Shown piece after piece: positions 63,127 through 64,000 of a stretch of DNA of 64,000 nt; positions within the stretch are counted from its first letter, which is position 1; every line of letters starts with the position of its first letter. The stretch covers positions 4,340,001 through 4,404,000 of the forward strand of contig NZ_CP035704.1 of the NCBI RefSeq assembly GCF_004168365.1, in the 5' to 3' direction. Source of the DNA: Pseudolysobacter antarcticus. GTDB lineage: Bacteria; Pseudomonadota; Gammaproteobacteria; Xanthomonadales; Rhodanobacteraceae. A model generated the notes under the pieces. The model did not search any database and had not been told where the DNA came from. It saw only the letters and a program-made list of their open reading frames with translations. A program made the translations under genes and the position numbers.

Positions 63127-64000
63127 TCAGTGCGGCGCAACAACCTTCCATGCATCGATGCCGCCGCCATTCGCACATTCATGCTTGAGTGTCAACGCGT
63201 TGGGCTGCCCGGAAAATGATGCAACGATTTCGTCTGCACCTTCGCCGTCAAGATCGCTCAAATGTACGGCTGTTCCTGCGCATCCTGTGCGCCATGATGG
63301 AGGTGGCAACTCTTGATCGCGTGTAAAAAATCCGTGCCCGTCGTGGGCGAAAGTCATCAATGTGCCATCGTCGCGCAATGCAACGAGATCCCAGCCCTTG
63401 TCCGATGCGAGGTGGCCAAGATCCAATGCACCTATTGCCAGCTGTGAAGCTTCATCGTGCAGTGCGTGGCGAACATAACCAGTTTGAGTGGCGCGGAATA
63501 TATCAATCTTGCTGCGCCAGACACCCGCTTCATTGATCTGATAGGAAACGACCAGATCGATCAAACCATGGCCTTCGAGGTCGGCGGCCGCACTCGCTTT
63601 CACGATGGCACCTTGCGGCAGCGCATCAAGTGCATGCTTATTCCAATGGCCGGCATCGCTTTCGTAGACAGCGGTACCTTCGCCGCCCGCTGCGGTAACG
63701 GCGACGAGCTTGGCCGGCGCACCAGCGGATGTCTTGACCCGGGTCAGCGTTCCCGCGGCAATGGCGTGATCGGGTGCAGGGATAGCTGCACTGCTCCACA
63801 CTCCGGCGTTATTCAGAAAAACGTTGGTCAATGTCGGGCTGCGGTCGATCGTGGAAGATTTGGCTGGTTCCAACAGATTCTCGTCGAGCGCGACCAGATC
63901 TATTTTGCCGTCGGCATTCCAATCCATGGCCACCATCGAATGGCTTGAATAGATTGCGGGTTGTGCCGAGCCTGCGGCACCCATCGGCAGATTTTTATCA
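63127..64000 (-). CDS. FG-GAP/VCBS-repeat protein, 5' end outside window
   Basis: The minus-strand frame is open past the right window edge (last bases encode DKNLP before MGAAG), so the visible part of about 290 residues is the C-terminal portion of a larger protein. It has repeat units with calcium-binding-like loops of FG-GAP/VCBS proteins: MDWNADGKIDLVALDE, DLEGHGLIDLVVSYQ and LSDLDGEGADEIVASF. Such proteins are usually extracellular beta-propellers. It lies 107 bases after the epimerase gene, convergent with it. Confidence 0.8.
   Translation of the reverse strand, partial: DKNLPMGAAGSAQPAIYSSHSMVAMDWNADGKIDLVALDENLLEPAKSSTIDRSPTLTNVFLNNAGVWSSAAIPAPDHAIAAGTLTRVKTSAGAPAKLVAVTAAGGEGTAVYESDAGHWNKHALDALPQGAIVKASAAADLEGHGLIDLVVSYQINEAGVWRSKIDIFRATQTGYVRHALHDEASQLAIGALDLGHLASDKGWDLVALRDDGTLMTFAHDGHGFFTRDQELPPPSWRTGCAGTAVHLSDLDGEGADEIVASFSGQPNALTLKHECANGGGIDAWKVVAPH

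Overview
The window reads as a chromosomal segment of a high-GC gammaproteobacterium, most probably of the Xanthomonadales/Lysobacterales (Rhodanobacteraceae-like). The main reasons are the neighbourhoods lptM-dapF-DUF484-xerC-hslV-hslU and DUF971-ubiE, a linked rsmG-parA-parB, and high-GC codon use. No tRNA, rRNA or CRISPR array was seen. About 62 protein-coding genes or gene remnants and two insertion sequences are supported.

Layout. 0-9.2 kb: an anchored protein, a lipoprotein and a secreted beta-helix protein, then a leftward group of exported or membrane-anchored hydrolases (alpha/beta hydrolase, M28 and M1 metallopeptidases) and a small low-GC orphan gene. 9.2-21.2 kb: ubiE, DUF971 and two large integral membrane proteins, an arsR-aqpS-arsC-arsH arsenic operon with a strong palindromic operator, then leftward hslVU and the lptM-dapF-DUF484-xerC operon. 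21.3-24.3 kb: a translationally coupled rightward lipid cassette (CDP-alcohol phosphatidyltransferase with an unusual motif, acyltransferase, CdsA-like cytidylyltransferase) and a membrane protein. 24.4-34.8 kb: an S9 peptidase, a divergent GNAT/RimK-like pair, an intact IS5-type element (29041-29889) that has cut the 3' end of a small membrane-protein gene, a Kef-type antiporter, a low-GC lipoprotein, a yoeB toxin remnant, a hydrolase and a histidine-kinase remnant. 34.8-45.2 kb: a 1150-residue membrane-anchored ankyrin-repeat protein, then housekeeping genes (ycgL, acid phosphatase, rep, tdk, mutM, desaturase, rpmG, rpmB). 45.4-50.6 kb: a GT2 glycosyltransferase, then the leftward group rsmG-parA-parB-ECF sigma-anti-sigma, and a short SPFH protein. 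50.6-63 kb: a surface-polysaccharide region opened by a scarred junction (AT-rich palindromes, a 5'-truncated gmd, a frameshifted IS5-type element at 51490-52755). It continues with a lipid-linked initiating sugar-phosphate transferase, glycosyltransferases, a Wzx flippase, a Wzy-like polymerase or ligase with a small partner, and an epimerase. The window ends inside an FG-GAP/VCBS-type protein gene.

How the genes work together. The ars operon forms a complete route: arsenate is reduced by ArsC, arsenite leaves through AqpS, organoarsenicals are oxidised by ArsH, and ArsR controls the set. The polysaccharide region carries initiation, elongation, flipping and polymerisation functions, and its left edge shows decay. 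Nothing here is clearly a wholly new system. The most interesting items are the lipid cassette with its altered catalytic motif, the membrane-anchored ankyrin protein, the sigma/anti-sigma pair attached to parAB, a thymidine kinase that has lost zinc ligands, and the exactly reconstructable IS insertion.
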